Assembly (NCBI RefSeq): GCF_026626305.1
Contig: NZ_JAPNUE010000006.1
Location: 124,001 to 188,000 of the forward strand
Source of the DNA: Frigidibacter sp. RF13
Lineage (GTDB): Bacteria; Pseudomonadota; Alphaproteobacteria; Rhodobacterales; Rhodobacteraceae
Reading direction: 5' to 3'
DNA length: 64,000 nt
Shown here: piece by piece, positions 54,329-64,000 of the stretch
Layout of the letters: each line of letters opens with the position of its first letter
How positions within the stretch are numbered: the stretch's first letter is position 1
The notes under the pieces: model-generated
The model's database searches: none
The model's input: the letters and a program-made list of their open reading frames with translations, nothing else
Told to the model about the DNA's origin: nothing
Position numbers and translations under genes: made by a program

Positions 54329-57300
54329 ATGCGCGGTTCTGGTCTTCTTGCGGTTGTCGTGGCAGCGGTCCTGGCGACGGGCGCGCTGGCACAGGACCGG
54401 ACGCTGATCCCCGAGAAGCGTCTCGTGCTGACCGAGAATACTGATTTCTACGGATCGGACCTGAAATCCCTGTTCGACACATCGCTCGATGCCTGCGCCG
54501 AGGCCTGTTTCGCCACCGACGGTTGCGCGGTGATGACGTTCAACGCCAATGCCAATGCCTGTTTCCTGAAAAGCGACGTCACTGACATGAAGCCCTATCA
54601 GGGTGCCTTCTCTGGCTGGGTCAAGCTTGCCGACGACAAGGCGATGATCGTGGCGCCGAAGCGGGCGTCGGAGCTTACCTTCCTTCAGGACGCGGATTTC
54701 GATCAGGCGCTGCAGCAGGCGCGCGACCTGGCGATGTCCCATATCACCGGCGAATGGCCGGCAGAGGAGCTTTTGAAGGCAGCAGCCCAGGCGCGCGCGG
54801 ATGGCGATTACCTGGGTGCCTCGCGCTTTCAGGGGGCGGCGCTCAACCTGACGGATGCCGCCAATCAGTGGGTTGAATATGCAGACCTTCTGCTTTCGAT
54901 ACAGACCAACGACTGGAACGAACGGCAGTCGAACGGATGGCGCGCGCTGTCGGCCTCGGTGAACGGCTATCTGAGGTCCGACGGTCCGGCGCTGCAGGCC
55001 ACCGCGCTGATGGTGATGGCGCGGGCGCTGGAAGTGGTGGAGCGCGGGCGCGACATGATCCCGGCGCTGCATCTCGCGCAAGAGATGGCGCCGCGCGACG
55101 ATGCAGCGGCCCTTCTGGAGGAGGCGATCGGCAAATACGGCTTCCGGATCGAGGAACATCGGGTCGACAATGATGGCGCGGAGGCGCGCATTTGCGCGAC
55201 CTTCAACGGGACGCTCGCGCTTTCCGGCGTCGACTATGCGCCTTACGTGGCGCTGCCGGAGGCGGGACTCGCGGTCGAGAATACCGACAATCAGATCTGC
55301 GTGACCGGGGTCGAGCACGGCAAGCGCTATCAGCTCACGTTCCGCGAAGGCCTGCCCGCTGCCGATGGCGAGGCGCTGGCCAAGGATATCACCATCAGCG
55401 CCTATATCCGCGACCGCGCGGCGTCGGTTCGCTTCCCGGGCCGCGCCTATATCCTGCCACGCGCGCAGGAGGCGGGCATTCCGGTCGAGACGGTGAACGT
55501 GCCGAAGCTGGACCTCAAGCTCAGCCGCGTGTCGGACCGCAATCTGGTCGCGGCCTTCCGCGAGGATCTGATTGCCCGCCCGCTCGACTATTGGTCGGCG
55601 GACTATTTCAACAGCCAGTATTCCGAAGAGGTCTGGACCGGCGAGGCGGACACAGCGCAGGCCGAGGCCAACCGCGACGTGACGACGCGCCTGCCGCTGG
55701 ATGCGGTCCTGAAGGATCTGGGGCCGGGTATCTATGCGCTGCAGGCGACGGTGCGTGACAGCGATCCCGAACAAGTGCCGCCGGCGACCCAATGGTTCGT
55801 GATCTCCGACCTCGGCTTCACCACGATGCAGGGTACGGACGGGCTCCATGTCTTCGTGCGCAGGCTGGGCGATGCTTCGGCGGCGGAAGGGGCGACGGTG
55901 ACGCTTGTGTCGCGTGCCAATTCGGTGATCGGACAGGCCAAGACCGACAAGGATGGCTATGCGCGGTTCTCCAGCGGGCTTGTTTCGGGCACGGGTGGCT
56001 CGGCGCCCGCCGTCATCACGGTGGAAGAGGGCGAGGATTTTTCGTTCCTGTCGCTGACCGAGCCGGAATTCGATCTGTCCGACCGGGGCGTCGCCGGGCG
56101 GCCCGCAGCACCCGCGGTCGATGTGTTCCTCTCGACCGACCGCGGCGCCTATCGCGCGGGCGAGACGGTGAATGCGACGATCCTTGCGCGGGACGCCAAC
56201 ATGGTGGCGATCGAGGGGCTACCCTTGACCGTGCGGATCATGCGCCCCGATGGCGTGGAATACAGCCGCCAGCTTGCGCCCGATGCGGGTGCGGGCGGGC
56301 GGGCTGTCAGCTTTGCCATCGCAGGTGCGGCGCCGCGCGGTACCTGGCGGATCGAGACCTTCGCCGAGGGTGAGAACAGCCTTCTCGCGTCCCAGACCTT
56401 CCTTGTGGAAGATTTCCTGCCCGAGCGGATCGATTTCGAGCTGGCCTCGGCAGAAGGCCCGCAGCGGCAGGGGCAAGAAACCGAGATCGCCATCGATGCG
56501 CGCTATCTTTTCGGGGCGCCGGGGGCCGATCTGCCGGTCGAGGGCGATTACCGGATCAGCGCGGTTTCTGAGCTGCCGGACTTCCCCGGCTATCAGTTCG
56601 GCCAGTATGATGTGCCCTTCTCGACCACCTATGACACGCTTTATGACGTGGGCGCGACCGATGCGGACGGCAAGGGCACGATCTATGTCTCGCTGCCCGA
56701 TCTTGGCGCCGAGGCGAAACGGCCCTTGTCGGTGCGCTATGCGATCCGGCTGACCGAAGGCTCGGGCCGCCCGGTCGAACGGACGGTCGAGCGGCTCTTG
56801 CTGCCCGCGACGCCGGTTGTCGGGATCAAGCCCGCCTTCGAGGGCGGCGTCTCGTCGCAGGGGGCGGATGCTGCTTTCGATCTGATCGCGGTCGGGCCGG
56901 ACGGCAAAGCCGCCCCCCTGACGGTGAAGTGGAAGCTCAACCGTCTTGAGACCCGCTATCAGTGGTATTCGCTTTACGGCCAGTGGAACTGGGATGTGAC
57001 CACGACCCGCACGCTTGCCGCCTCGGGTGAGGCGGATCTGGGCGCGGCGCCGGTGACGGTTTCGGGCAAGGTCGACTGGGGCTCATACGAGCTGGTCGTC
57101 GAAAGTGCCGACGGCTCGCAGGCGGCGGCGTCCTACCGGTTCTATGCGGGTTGGTATGTGCCCGCTGACGCAGCCTCGACGCCCGATACGCTGGAACTGG
57201 CGCTCGACAAGCCTGCTTATCTTCCGGGCGAGACGGCGAAGGTCCGGATCGTACCGCGCGCCGATGGCGCGGCGCTGATCTCCGTCATCTCGAACCATCT

Positions 57301-59803
57301 GATCGCGATGAAGGCGGTGCCGGTGAAAGAGGGCGAGAATACCGTCGATCTGCCGGTGACCGACGACTGGGGCGCGGGCGCCTATGTGACGGCCTCGGTC
57401 ATCCAGCCGATGGATGCGGCGGCGGGCCGGACGCCCGCACGGGCGCTGGGCCTCTCCTACGCCAAGGTCGACCCGGGCGCGAAGCGGCTGGCGACCACGC
57501 TTGAGGTCGCCGCCGAGGCCGACCCGCGCGGACCCTTGCCGGTCGCGGTGAAGGTGGAGGGCGTGGCCGCCGGCGAAAAGGCCTGGGTCACGATTGCCGC
57601 CGTCGATGTCGGCATCCTGAACCTGACCGCTTTCAAGGCGCCGGACCCCGAGGATCATTTTTTCAGCCAGCAACGGCTCGGCATGGCAATCCGCGATGTC
57701 TATGGCCGCCTGATCGACGGTCAGAACGGCGCGATGGGCGTGGTGCGGTCGGGTGGCGACGCGGGCGGCGTGAAGCTGAAATCCCCGCCGCCGACCGAGG
57801 AACTGGTCGCCTATTTCTCCGGCCCGGTCGAGGTCGGCGCCGACGGCTATGCCCGCACAGAATTCGCGCTGCCCTCGTTCAATGGCACGGTGAAGGTGAT
57901 GGCGGTGGCCTGGTCGAAATCGTCGATCGGGCAGGCGGAAAAGGATGTGCTGGTCCGCGATCCGGTGGTGGTGACGGCATCGGTGCCGCGCTTCCTCGCG
58001 CCGGGCGATACATCCACGCTTCGGCTGGAGATCGTTCATGCCACTGGCCCCTCGGGGCGGATGGGGCTCGATGTGACATCGGAAGGCTTGACGCTCGGCG
58101 ACGGGCCTTCGGGTGTCGACCTCGCGGACAAGGCCAAGGCAACCCTGTCGATCCCCTTCACCGCACCAGATACCGAACAGGACGCGACGATCCGCGTGGC
58201 GCTGACCACGCCCGACGGCAAGCAGCTGGTGAAGAGCCTCACGATCCCGGTCCGCGACCTCAGCCCCGAGACGATCCGCCAAAGCCAGTTCACGCTGGCG
58301 GCGGGCCAGACCTTCACGCTTGACGCCAATGTCTTCGAAGGCTTCCAACCCGGCACCGCCACGGCGACGCTGGCGCTTGGCCCCATCGCGCGCTTCAACG
58401 CGCCGGGTATCCTCGCCTCGCTCGACCGCTATCCTTACGGCTGCACCGAGCAGATGACGTCGAAGGCGCTGCCGCTTCTCTATTTCGAGGAAGTGGCAAG
58501 CGCGATGGGCAGCCTGGGCGAGACCGGCGAGATCCATCAGCGCGTGCAGGAGGCCATCGGCGAGATCCTTCTCAACCAGTCCTCGAACGGCGCCTTCGGC
58601 CTCTGGTACCCGGAATCGGGCGACATGTGGCTTGACGCCTTTGTCACCGATTTCCTCAGCCGCGCCCGTGCGCAGGGCTATGACGTCCCCGACACCGCCT
58701 TCCGCAATGCGCTCGACAATCTCAGGAACCAGATCAACTACCAACCCGATTTCGATGCGAACGGCGGGCCGGTGGCCTATGCTTTGATGGTGCTGGCGCG
58801 CGAGGGCGCGGCGGCGATGGGCGATCTGCGCTATTATGCCGATGTGAAGGCCGATGCGTTCGACACGCCGATCGCGGCGGCCCAGCTTGCGGCGGCGCTC
58901 GCCTCCTACGGCGACCAGACGCGGGCGGATGCCTTGTTCAAGCGCGCGGCCGAGATGGTCGTCGTCGATATCGAGACGCATTCGAATACGCCCGAGGCCC
59001 AGATCTGGCGCGCCGACTATGGCACCAGCCTTCGCGATGCGACCGCGGTTCTGGCGCTGGCGGCAGAGGCCGGATCGACGGCAGTGCCTGCCGACCGGAT
59101 TGGCCAGGCGGTGGCAGCACGGCTCCTGTCGCGGTCGCTTTCCACACAGGAAGCGACGTGGGCGCTGCTGGCCACCCATGCCTCGCTGTCGGGTCAGGCG
59201 GCCGACCAGTTCTCGGTCAACGGTGCGCCCTTCACCGGGCCGCTCGTCCGGGTGATCGAGGATCAGACAGCGGGCGGCGCCGCGCAGGTGATCCGCAATG
59301 AAGGGGCGAGCGAGGCGACGCTCACGCTCACCACCTTCGGGGTGCCCGCCGCGCCGGAACCGGCGGGCGGCAACGGCTACCGGATCGACCGCAGCTGGTT
59401 CACCATGGACGGCGCGCCGGTCGATCCGTCGGCGGTGAAGCAGGGCACGCGGCTTGTGGCCGTGGTCGAGGTCACGCCTTTCGGCCCCGGCGAGGCGCGG
59501 CTGATGGTCAACGATCCTCTGCCCGCGGGCTTCGAGATCGACAATCCGAACCTGATCCGGGGTGGCGACATCGCAGCCCTCGACTGGCTCTCGACCGTCG
59601 ATTATCCGCGCAATGTCGAGTTCCGGCAGGACCGTTTCCTCGCCGCCGTCGACTGGACCTCGTCTGATCCCTTCCGGCTGGCCTATATCGTCCGCGCCAT
59701 CTCTCCGGGCAGCTACGACCTGCCCGCCGCGACGGTCGAGGACATGTATCGGCCGGATTACCGGGCGCGGACCACCGAGGGCCGCCTGACGGTGACCGAG
59801 TAA
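54329..59803 (+). CDS. alpha-2-macroglobulin family protein (YfhM-like)
   Basis: A 1824-residue secreted protein. Signal peptide MRGSGLLAVVVAAVLATGALA, an N-terminal PAN/apple-like cysteine-rich domain, repeated macroglobulin (MG) domains and the thioester motif YPYGCTEQM (Cys near residue 1372). Such proteins trap proteases in the periplasm. Right next to pbpC, the standard pairing, suggesting protection during cell-wall repair. Confidence 0.95.
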   Translation: MRGSGLLAVVVAAVLATGALAQDRTLIPEKRLVLTENTDFYGSDLKSLFDTSLDACAEACFATDGCAVMTFNANANACFLKSDVTDMKPYQGAFSGWVKLADDKAMIVAPKRASELTFLQDADFDQALQQARDLAMSHITGEWPAEELLKAAAQARADGDYLGASRFQGAALNLTDAANQWVEYADLLLSIQTNDWNERQSNGWRALSASVNGYLRSDGPALQATALMVMARALEVVERGRDMIPALHLAQEMAPRDDAAALLEEAIGKYGFRIEEHRVDNDGAEARICATFNGTLALSGVDYAPYVALPEAGLAVENTDNQICVTGVEHGKRYQLTFREGLPAADGEALAKDITISAYIRDRAASVRFPGRAYILPRAQEAGIPVETVNVPKLDLKLSRVSDRNLVAAFREDLIARPLDYWSADYFNSQYSEEVWTGEADTAQAEANRDVTTRLPLDAVLKDLGPGIYALQATVRDSDPEQVPPATQWFVISDLGFTTMQGTDGLHVFVRRLGDASAAEGATVTLVSRANSVIGQAKTDKDGYARFSSGLVSGTGGSAPAVITVEEGEDFSFLSLTEPEFDLSDRGVAGRPAAPAVDVFLSTDRGAYRAGETVNATILARDANMVAIEGLPLTVRIMRPDGVEYSRQLAPDAGAGGRAVSFAIAGAAPRGTWRIETFAEGENSLLASQTFLVEDFLPERIDFELASAEGPQRQGQETEIAIDARYLFGAPGADLPVEGDYRISAVSELPDFPGYQFGQYDVPFSTTYDTLYDVGATDADGKGTIYVSLPDLGAEAKRPLSVRYAIRLTEGSGRPVERTVERLLLPATPVVGIKPAFEGGVSSQGADAAFDLIAVGPDGKAAPLTVKWKLNRLETRYQWYSLYGQWNWDVTTTRTLAASGEADLGAAPVTVSGKVDWGSYELVVESADGSQAAASYRFYAGWYVPADAASTPDTLELALDKPAYLPGETAKVRIVPRADGAALISVISNHLIAMKAVPVKEGENTVDLPVTDDWGAGAYVTASVIQPMDAAAGRTPARALGLSYAKVDPGAKRLATTLEVAAEADPRGPLPVAVKVEGVAAGEKAWVTIAAVDVGILNLTAFKAPDPEDHFFSQQRLGMAIRDVYGRLIDGQNGAMGVVRSGGDAGGVKLKSPPPTEELVAYFSGPVEVGADGYARTEFALPSFNGTVKVMAVAWSKSSIGQAEKDVLVRDPVVVTASVPRFLAPGDTSTLRLEIVHATGPSGRMGLDVTSEGLTLGDGPSGVDLADKAKATLSIPFTAPDTEQDATIRVALTTPDGKQLVKSLTIPVRDLSPETIRQSQFTLAAGQTFTLDANVFEGFQPGTATATLALGPIARFNAPGILASLDRYPYGCTEQMTSKALPLLYFEEVASAMGSLGETGEIHQRVQEAIGEILLNQSSNGAFGLWYPESGDMWLDAFVTDFLSRARAQGYDVPDTAFRNALDNLRNQINYQPDFDANGGPVAYALMVLAREGAAAMGDLRYYADVKADAFDTPIAAAQLAAALASYGDQTRADALFKRAAEMVVVDIETHSNTPEAQIWRADYGTSLRDATAVLALAAEAGSTAVPADRIGQAVAARLLSRSLSTQEATWALLATHASLSGQAADQFSVNGAPFTGPLVRVIEDQTAGGAAQVIRNEGASEATLTLTTFGVPAAPEPAGGNGYRIDRSWFTMDGAPVDPSAVKQGTRLVAVVEVTPFGPGEARLMVNDPLPAGFEIDNPNLIRGGDIAALDWLSTVDYPRNVEFRQDRFLAAVDWTSSDPFRLAYIVRAISPGSYDLPAATVEDMYRPDYRARTTEGRLTVTE

Positions 59804-59804
59804 C

Positions 59805-61865
59805 ATGGGGCCCCGGGCCCGTCGCCCGGGCCTGCACCGGGTGGTCTTTCTGGCGGCGGCGGTCCTTCTTGCCGCCGCCATCGCCCGCGACCGGCTGGAC
59901 CAATGGGTCGCGGCGACCGACCTGCCGCCGCTTGTGATCGACACTTCGGTCGAGGTGCGCGACCGCGATGGCGCGCTTCTCAGGGCCTTCACCGTCGCCG
60001 ACGGCCGCTGGCGGCTTGATCCCGGTCCGGTCGATCCTTTGTTCCTGAAAATGCTCGTGGGCTTCGAGGACGGGCGGTTCTACAGCCATTCCGGCATCGA
60101 TCCGATGGCGATCGCCCGGGCGGGCCTGCAGGCCTTGTGGAACGGGCGCGTGGTGTCCGGCGGTTCCACGCTGACCATGCAGGTGGCGCGGTTGCTGGAA
60201 GACAGCGGCACCGGCCGCTGGCAGGGCAAGCTCCGCCAGATGCGGCTGGCGCTGGCGCTGGAGCGGCGGCTGACCAAGGCGGAAATCCTCGACCTATACC
60301 TGCGCATCGCGCCCTATGGCGGCAATCTCGAAGGGGTGCGGGCGGCCTCGCTTGCCTATTTCGGCAAGGAACCGCGCCATCTGACCCCGGCCGAGGCCGC
60401 CCTGCTGGTGGCGATCCCGCAAAGCCCTGAGGCCCGCCGCCCCGACCGTTTCCCCGGCGCTGCCGCCGAGGCGCGCGCGCGGGTCCTCGCGCGGATGGAA
60501 GGGCAGGGCGTCCTGACCGCCGAGCGGGTCGCCGCCGCCGAGACCGAACCCGTGCCCACCGCCCGCCGCCCCTTTCCCGATCATGCCGCGCTGCTGGCAG
60601 AGGCGCTCCGCCGCGCCGATCCGGTCAAGCGCCTGCATCTGACGACGCTTGATGGCGATCTTCAGGCCTCGCTGGAAAAGCTCGCCGCCCCCGCCGCAGC
60701 CGGCGCCGGCGAACGGCTTTCGGTCGCGATCCTCGTCGCCGATCACAGGACCGGGGAAATCCTCGCCTCGGTCGGCACGGCGGACTGGGGCGACGAACGC
60801 CGCCAGGGCTTCGTCGACATGACGGAGGCGCTGCGCTCGCCCGGTTCGACCCTGAAGCCCTTCGTCTATGCGCTGGCTTTCGATCAGGGCCTCGCCCATC
60901 CCGAAACCCTGATCGACGACAGGCCGGTCGCCTTCGGCACCTATGCGCCGCAGAATTTCGACCGCGCCTTCCGCGGCACGCTCACGGTGCGCGAGGCTTT
61001 GCAGGCCTCGCTCAACATCCCGGTCGTCAGCCTGACCGACGCGATCGGCCCGGCGAACCTCCTGGCCGCGCTCCGCCGTGCGGGCGCCCGCCCGCAGATC
61101 CCGGGCGGCCAGCCGGGTCTTGCCGTCGCCTTGGGCGGCCTCGGGATTTCGCTGAAGGACCTTGTTCAGTCCTACGCGGCGCTCGCGCGCCTCGGCCAGC
61201 CCATCCAGCTCTCCGCTGAACCGGGCGGCGCGACAGAGCTGCCGCAACGGCTCTTCGCGCCCGAGGCGGCTTGGCTCGTGGATGACATCCTCGCGGGCCT
61301 ACCGCCGCCGCCGGGCGCGGCGCCGGGGCGCCTCGCCTACAAGACCGGCACCAGTTACGGCCACCGCGACGCGCTGGCGATAGGCTTTGACGGCGGCCAT
61401 GTCGCGGGTGTCTGGATGGGCCGCGCCGATGGTACGCCGGTGCCCGGCGCCTTCGGCGGCGAGCTTGCAGCGCCTCTCCTCTTCGAGGTCTTCGGGCGGC
61501 TGAAGCCGCGCTTCGACCCGCTGCCGCCCCCCCCGCCCGCAACGCTGATCCTACCCAATGCGCGTCTGCCGCAACCCCTGCGCACTTTCCGCCCACGCGG
61601 CGCGGCCTTCGCGGAGGCCGCCCCCGACGCGCCGAAAGTGGCCTTCCCGCCAGATGGCGCCACGCTCGACGCTCCCGACGGCGCGGTCACGGTGAAGGTC
61701 CGCGACGGCAGCGCGCCGTTTTTATGGCTGGTGAACGGCACCCCCGCCGCCCTCGGCCAGACCGGCCGCGAAAGCCTTCTGGCGCTCGGCGGTCCGGGCT
61801 TTTACCGGCTCTCGGTCATCGACGCCGAAGGCCGCAGCGCCGCCGTCGCCGTCACCGTGAACTGA
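59805..61865 (+). CDS. pbpC: penicillin-binding protein 1C
   Basis: A 686-residue bifunctional murein synthase. N-terminal membrane anchor (VVFLAAAVLLAAAIA), GT51 glycosyltransferase (EDGRFYSHSG, GGSTLTMQ), transpeptidase with SxxK in SPGSTLKPF, SLN and KTGTS, and a C-terminal BiPBP_C domain. Starts 2 bases after the alpha-2-macroglobulin stop. Confidence 0.96.
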   Translation: MGPRARRPGLHRVVFLAAAVLLAAAIARDRLDQWVAATDLPPLVIDTSVEVRDRDGALLRAFTVADGRWRLDPGPVDPLFLKMLVGFEDGRFYSHSGIDPMAIARAGLQALWNGRVVSGGSTLTMQVARLLEDSGTGRWQGKLRQMRLALALERRLTKAEILDLYLRIAPYGGNLEGVRAASLAYFGKEPRHLTPAEAALLVAIPQSPEARRPDRFPGAAAEARARVLARMEGQGVLTAERVAAAETEPVPTARRPFPDHAALLAEALRRADPVKRLHLTTLDGDLQASLEKLAAPAAAGAGERLSVAILVADHRTGEILASVGTADWGDERRQGFVDMTEALRSPGSTLKPFVYALAFDQGLAHPETLIDDRPVAFGTYAPQNFDRAFRGTLTVREALQASLNIPVVSLTDAIGPANLLAALRRAGARPQIPGGQPGLAVALGGLGISLKDLVQSYAALARLGQPIQLSAEPGGATELPQRLFAPEAAWLVDDILAGLPPPPGAAPGRLAYKTGTSYGHRDALAIGFDGGHVAGVWMGRADGTPVPGAFGGELAAPLLFEVFGRLKPRFDPLPPPPPATLILPNARLPQPLRTFRPRGAAFAEAAPDAPKVAFPPDGATLDAPDGAVTVKVRDGSAPFLWLVNGTPAALGQTGRESLLALGGPGFYRLSVIDAEGRSAAVAVTVN

Positions 61866-61883
61866 TCCACCGCTCTTTCGTTC

Positions 61884-61973
61884 CGAAAATATCCCCGCCC
61901 GAGGCAAACCCGAGTGGCGCGGGCCAAAGCCCGCGCCGCGAGAGATGTCTTGGCCGCGCCTCAAGGCGCGGCC
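61884..61973. repeat. GC-rich hairpin element, copy 4 (two hairpins)
   Basis: CGAAAATATCCCCGCCC box, then GGCGCGGGC (61916-61924) / GCCCGCGCC (61929-61937), loop CAAA, and second stem GGCCGCGCC (61952-61960) / GGCGCGGCC (61965-61973), loop TCAA. It lies between convergent pbpC and the thiolase gene and likely terminates both. Confidence 0.7.
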
Positions 61974-61996
61974 GCAACTGGATCAGGGCTGAACGG

Positions 61997-63172
61997 TCAA
62001 AGCCGCTCGATGGCAAGCGCGATGCCCTGACCGCCGCCGATGCACATGGTGATGAGGCCGTATCGCCCGCCCGTCCGCTCCAGCTCGTGAAGCGCCTTCA
62101 CCGTGATGATCGCCCCGGTCGCCCCCACCGGATGGCCAAGCGCGATGGCGCCGCCATTGGGGTTCACCTTCGCCGGATCGAGATGAAGTTCCTTCGACAC
62201 CGCGAGCGCCTGGGCCGCGAAGGCCTCGTTCGATTCGATCACGTCGAAATCGTCAGCTTGCATCCCGGTCTTCGCGAGAAGCGCGCGGACCGCAGGCACC
62301 GGGCCGATCCCCATCACCTCGGGGCGCACGCCCGCGACCGCATAACCGACGATCCGCGCGCGCGGTGTCAGGCCTGCCGCCTGCGCCGCCTCGGCGCGGG
62401 CCAGCACGACCGCGCCCGCGCCATCATTTATGCCGCTCGCATTGCCCGCCGTCACCGTGCCCTCCTTCTGGAAGACCGCCTTCAGCGCGGCCAAAGCCTC
62501 CAGGCTCGTGGCCTTGGGATGTTCGTCGCGATCGAAGATCACCGGCCCCTTGCGCGAGGATATCTCGACCGGCGCGATCTCGCGCTCGAACCGCCCTTCG
62601 GCGATGGCCTTCGCCGCCCGCGTCTGGCTTTCCAGCGCGAACGCATCCTGCGCCGCGCGGCTGATCCCGTGCTCGGCCGCCACATTCTCGGCCGTCACGC
62701 CCATGTGGCCGGTGCCGAACGGGCAGGTCAGCGCGCCGGTCATCATGTCGACGGCTTTCGTATCGCCCATCTTCTGACCCCAGCGCGCGGCCTGAAGCGC
62801 GTAGGGCGAGCGGCTCATACATTCCGCCCCGCCCGCGAGCGCGAAATCGGCGTCGCCAAGCGTCAAGGCCTGCGCGGCCGAGACAATGGCCTGCACGCCC
62901 GAACCGCAGAGGCGGTTCACATTCATCGCGGGCGTGCCGTCCGGCACACCGGCATTCATCGCCACCACGCGGCTCAGATACATGTCGCGCGGCTCTGTGT
63001 TGATCACATGGCCCATGACGACCGTGCCAATCCGCTCCGCCGCGACGCCCGACCTTTCCAGCGCGGCCTTGGCCGCCACCGTGCCGATGTCGATCGGCCC
63101 CATGCCCGAAAGCGAACCGCCGAATGTGCCGATGGCGGTGCGCGCGCCGCCCAGAATCACGATATCCGTCAT
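61997..63172 (-). CDS. acetyl-CoA C-acyltransferase (beta-ketothiolase)
   Basis: A 391-residue thiolase. Acylated Cys in NRLCGSGVQ (about residue 88), His in [15 protein letters not shown] and the second Cys in MCIGGGQG are all present. It condenses or cleaves acyl-CoA and could serve beta-oxidation or polyhydroxyalkanoate synthesis (BktB/PhaA-like). A clear RBS AAGGAGG lies upstream. Confidence 0.94.
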   Translation of the reverse strand: MTDIVILGGARTAIGTFGGSLSGMGPIDIGTVAAKAALERSGVAAERIGTVVMGHVINTEPRDMYLSRVVAMNAGVPDGTPAMNVNRLCGSGVQAIVSAAQALTLGDADFALAGGAECMSRSPYALQAARWGQKMGDTKAVDMMTGALTCPFGTGHMGVTAENVAAEHGISRAAQDAFALESQTRAAKAIAEGRFEREIAPVEISSRKGPVIFDRDEHPKATSLEALAALKAVFQKEGTVTAGNASGINDGAGAVVLARAEAAQAAGLTPRARIVGYAVAGVRPEVMGIGPVPAVRALLAKTGMQADDFDVIESNEAFAAQALAVSKELHLDPAKVNPNGGAIALGHPVGATGAIITVKALHELERTGGRYGLITMCIGGGQGIALAIERL

Positions 63173-63202
63173 GGAACCCTCCTTGCCGTGTCTGCGGCAA
63201 GG

Positions 63203-64000
63203 TTAGGCGCTGCCGGTGACCGTGATAAGCGTAATCTCGGGCGGCTGGAAAAGACGTAGCGGCAGACCGGAATAGCCGATGCCACCCGAGACGATCAGAT
63301 GCCGCCCGCCCTCGCGCACATGGCCCCAGCCGTAGCGCCCGCCGTAGCGCGACGGCGTCATCGGCCGCCAGCCGAAGAGGTTCGCCTGTCCGCCATGGGT
63401 GTGGCCGGAGATCTGCAGGAAGGCGCGGGTGTCGCCTTCGGCGAAATAGTCCGGCTCATGGGCGAGAAGGATAGCAGGGATGTCGGATTCGACACTTTCG
63501 AACGCCGCCTCCGGCCGGTGAAAACCCGGCTGCGGATTGCGGGCCAGCGGGCGCTGGCTGTCGAGACCGACAAGATGAAACCGGCCATCGCCATGGGGCA
63601 GGGCGACGGAGTCGTTCCTCAGAAGCGGGATATCATGGGCCGCCAGCGCCTCGATCACCGAATTCCGCTGAAACCGCGTGACGCGCGACAGCGCGCAATC
63701 GCGCCAGTCGTGATTGCCCATCACCGCGAAGCGGCCAAGCGGCGCCCGGAGGGCCGCGAGAGCGGCCATGAAATCGGCCGCCGCGATCCGCCGGCCCGGC
63801 AACTGCCGTGCGGCGATGAAATCGCCCGCGAGCAGTATGAGATCGGCGCCGAGCCCGTTCACCTGTCCGACGATCCGTTCGATCGCCGGAACGGTGACCC
63901 AGGGCGCGCAGACATGCGGATCGGCGATCACCGCGATGGAAAGCGGGGGAAGCGTCCAGCGCGCATCCGCGACCCTGTGCCGGACAAGGCGGGGGCGCGC
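63203..64000 (-). CDS. metallophosphoesterase, N-terminus cut by window edge
   Basis: At least 265 residues, open to the right edge. The calcineurin-like motifs IADPHVC, AGDFIA, MGNHDWRD and ISGHTHGGQ are visible. Resembles YkuE/LpxH-like phosphoesterases. True start is outside the window. Confidence 0.9.
   Translation of the reverse strand, partial: ARPRLVRHRVADARWTLPPLSIAVIADPHVCAPWVTVPAIERIVGQVNGLGADLILLAGDFIAARQLPGRRIAAADFMAALAALRAPLGRFAVMGNHDWRDCALSRVTRFQRNSVIEALAAHDIPLLRNDSVALPHGDGRFHLVGLDSQRPLARNPQPGFHRPEAAFESVESDIPAILLAHEPDYFAEGDTRAFLQISGHTHGGQANLFGWRPMTPSRYGGRYGWGHVREGGRHLIVSGGIGYSGLPLRLFQPPEITLITVTGSA

Noticed and set aside
1..64000. CRISPR array or prophage
   Set aside because: No regularly spaced repeats with unique spacers and no phage structural, integrase or lysis genes were seen.

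Overview
The window reads as chromosomal DNA of an alphaproteobacterium, most likely a Rhodobacterales (Rhodobacteraceae/Paracoccaceae) member. Base composition is high GC. Gene content fits that order: an NDUFS4-type complex I accessory subunit, a DUF2125 protein, an fdsGBA-fdhD-fdsD formate dehydrogenase operon, a stand-alone UMF1-type transporter and a GC-rich intergenic hairpin element seen four times. The genus cannot be fixed from the sequence. No prophage, insertion sequence or CRISPR array was seen; the one clearly foreign-looking gene is an AT-richer stretch at 40.3-41.3 kb.

Layout. 0-2.4 kb: a truncated alpha/beta hydrolase and divergent thrS. 2.6-5.2 kb: a four-gene bufferin operon (DUF2282 precursor peptide, DUF692/MNIO modifying enzyme, DUF2063 partner, DoxX membrane protein), a metallophore RiPP system. 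5.3-8.4 kb: cold-shock protein, ArsC/Spx-like protein, NDUFS4-like subunit, DUF2125 protein and a GNAT acetyltransferase, then tRNA-Arg(TCT). 8.6-11.3 kb: a luciferase-like monooxygenase, tautomerase and hydrolase operon followed by a convergent TetR regulator. 11.4-22.1 kb: a hydroxyproline catabolic locus: GntR regulator, polar amino-acid ABC transporter, Pyr4H2C deaminase, D-amino-acid oxidoreductase, 4-hydroxyproline 2-epimerase, an enolase-superfamily enzyme, a second proline-racemase-family protein with a Ser/Thr pair in place of the catalytic cysteines, and alpha-ketoglutarate semialdehyde dehydrogenase. 22.1-24.6 kb: ReAV-type asparaginase, IalB-like protein, IMPase-family phosphatase. 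24.6-28.6 kb: DeoR/GlpR repressor, divergent glpD-glpK. 28.6-35.6 kb: NAD-dependent formate dehydrogenase operon and its LysR regulator. 35.7-37.4 kb: S49 peptidase, a 48-residue zinc-ribbon-like protein and a pteridine-reductase-like SDR. 37.8-43.3 kb: uvrC, a secreted hypothetical, a COG2958-type HTH/nuclease-fold gene coupled to parE. 43.3-44.3 kb: a queuosine-precursor transporter headed by what looks like a preQ1-I riboswitch, and behind it a possible 18-codon gene with an extreme Shine-Dalgarno and a strong terminator. 44.3-50.6 kb: a phytase-like esterase, mepA, UMF1 transporter, thioesterase, YggT and recQ. 50.7-64 kb: an unrecognised two-part membrane protein, a hybrid sensor kinase, an alpha-2-macroglobulin/pbpC pair, a thiolase and a truncated metallophosphoesterase.

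The main functional blocks are self-contained pathways with their own regulators. Hydroxyproline is imported and converted in four steps to 2-oxoglutarate. Glycerol is phosphorylated and oxidised to DHAP under a DeoR repressor. Formate oxidation feeds NADH under a LysR activator. The least conventional parts are the bufferin operon, the Ser/Thr racemase homolog, the COG2958 gene attached to parE, the small gene behind the queuosine transporter, the riboswitch in front of that transporter and the large perfect palindromes inside the formate dehydrogenase operon.
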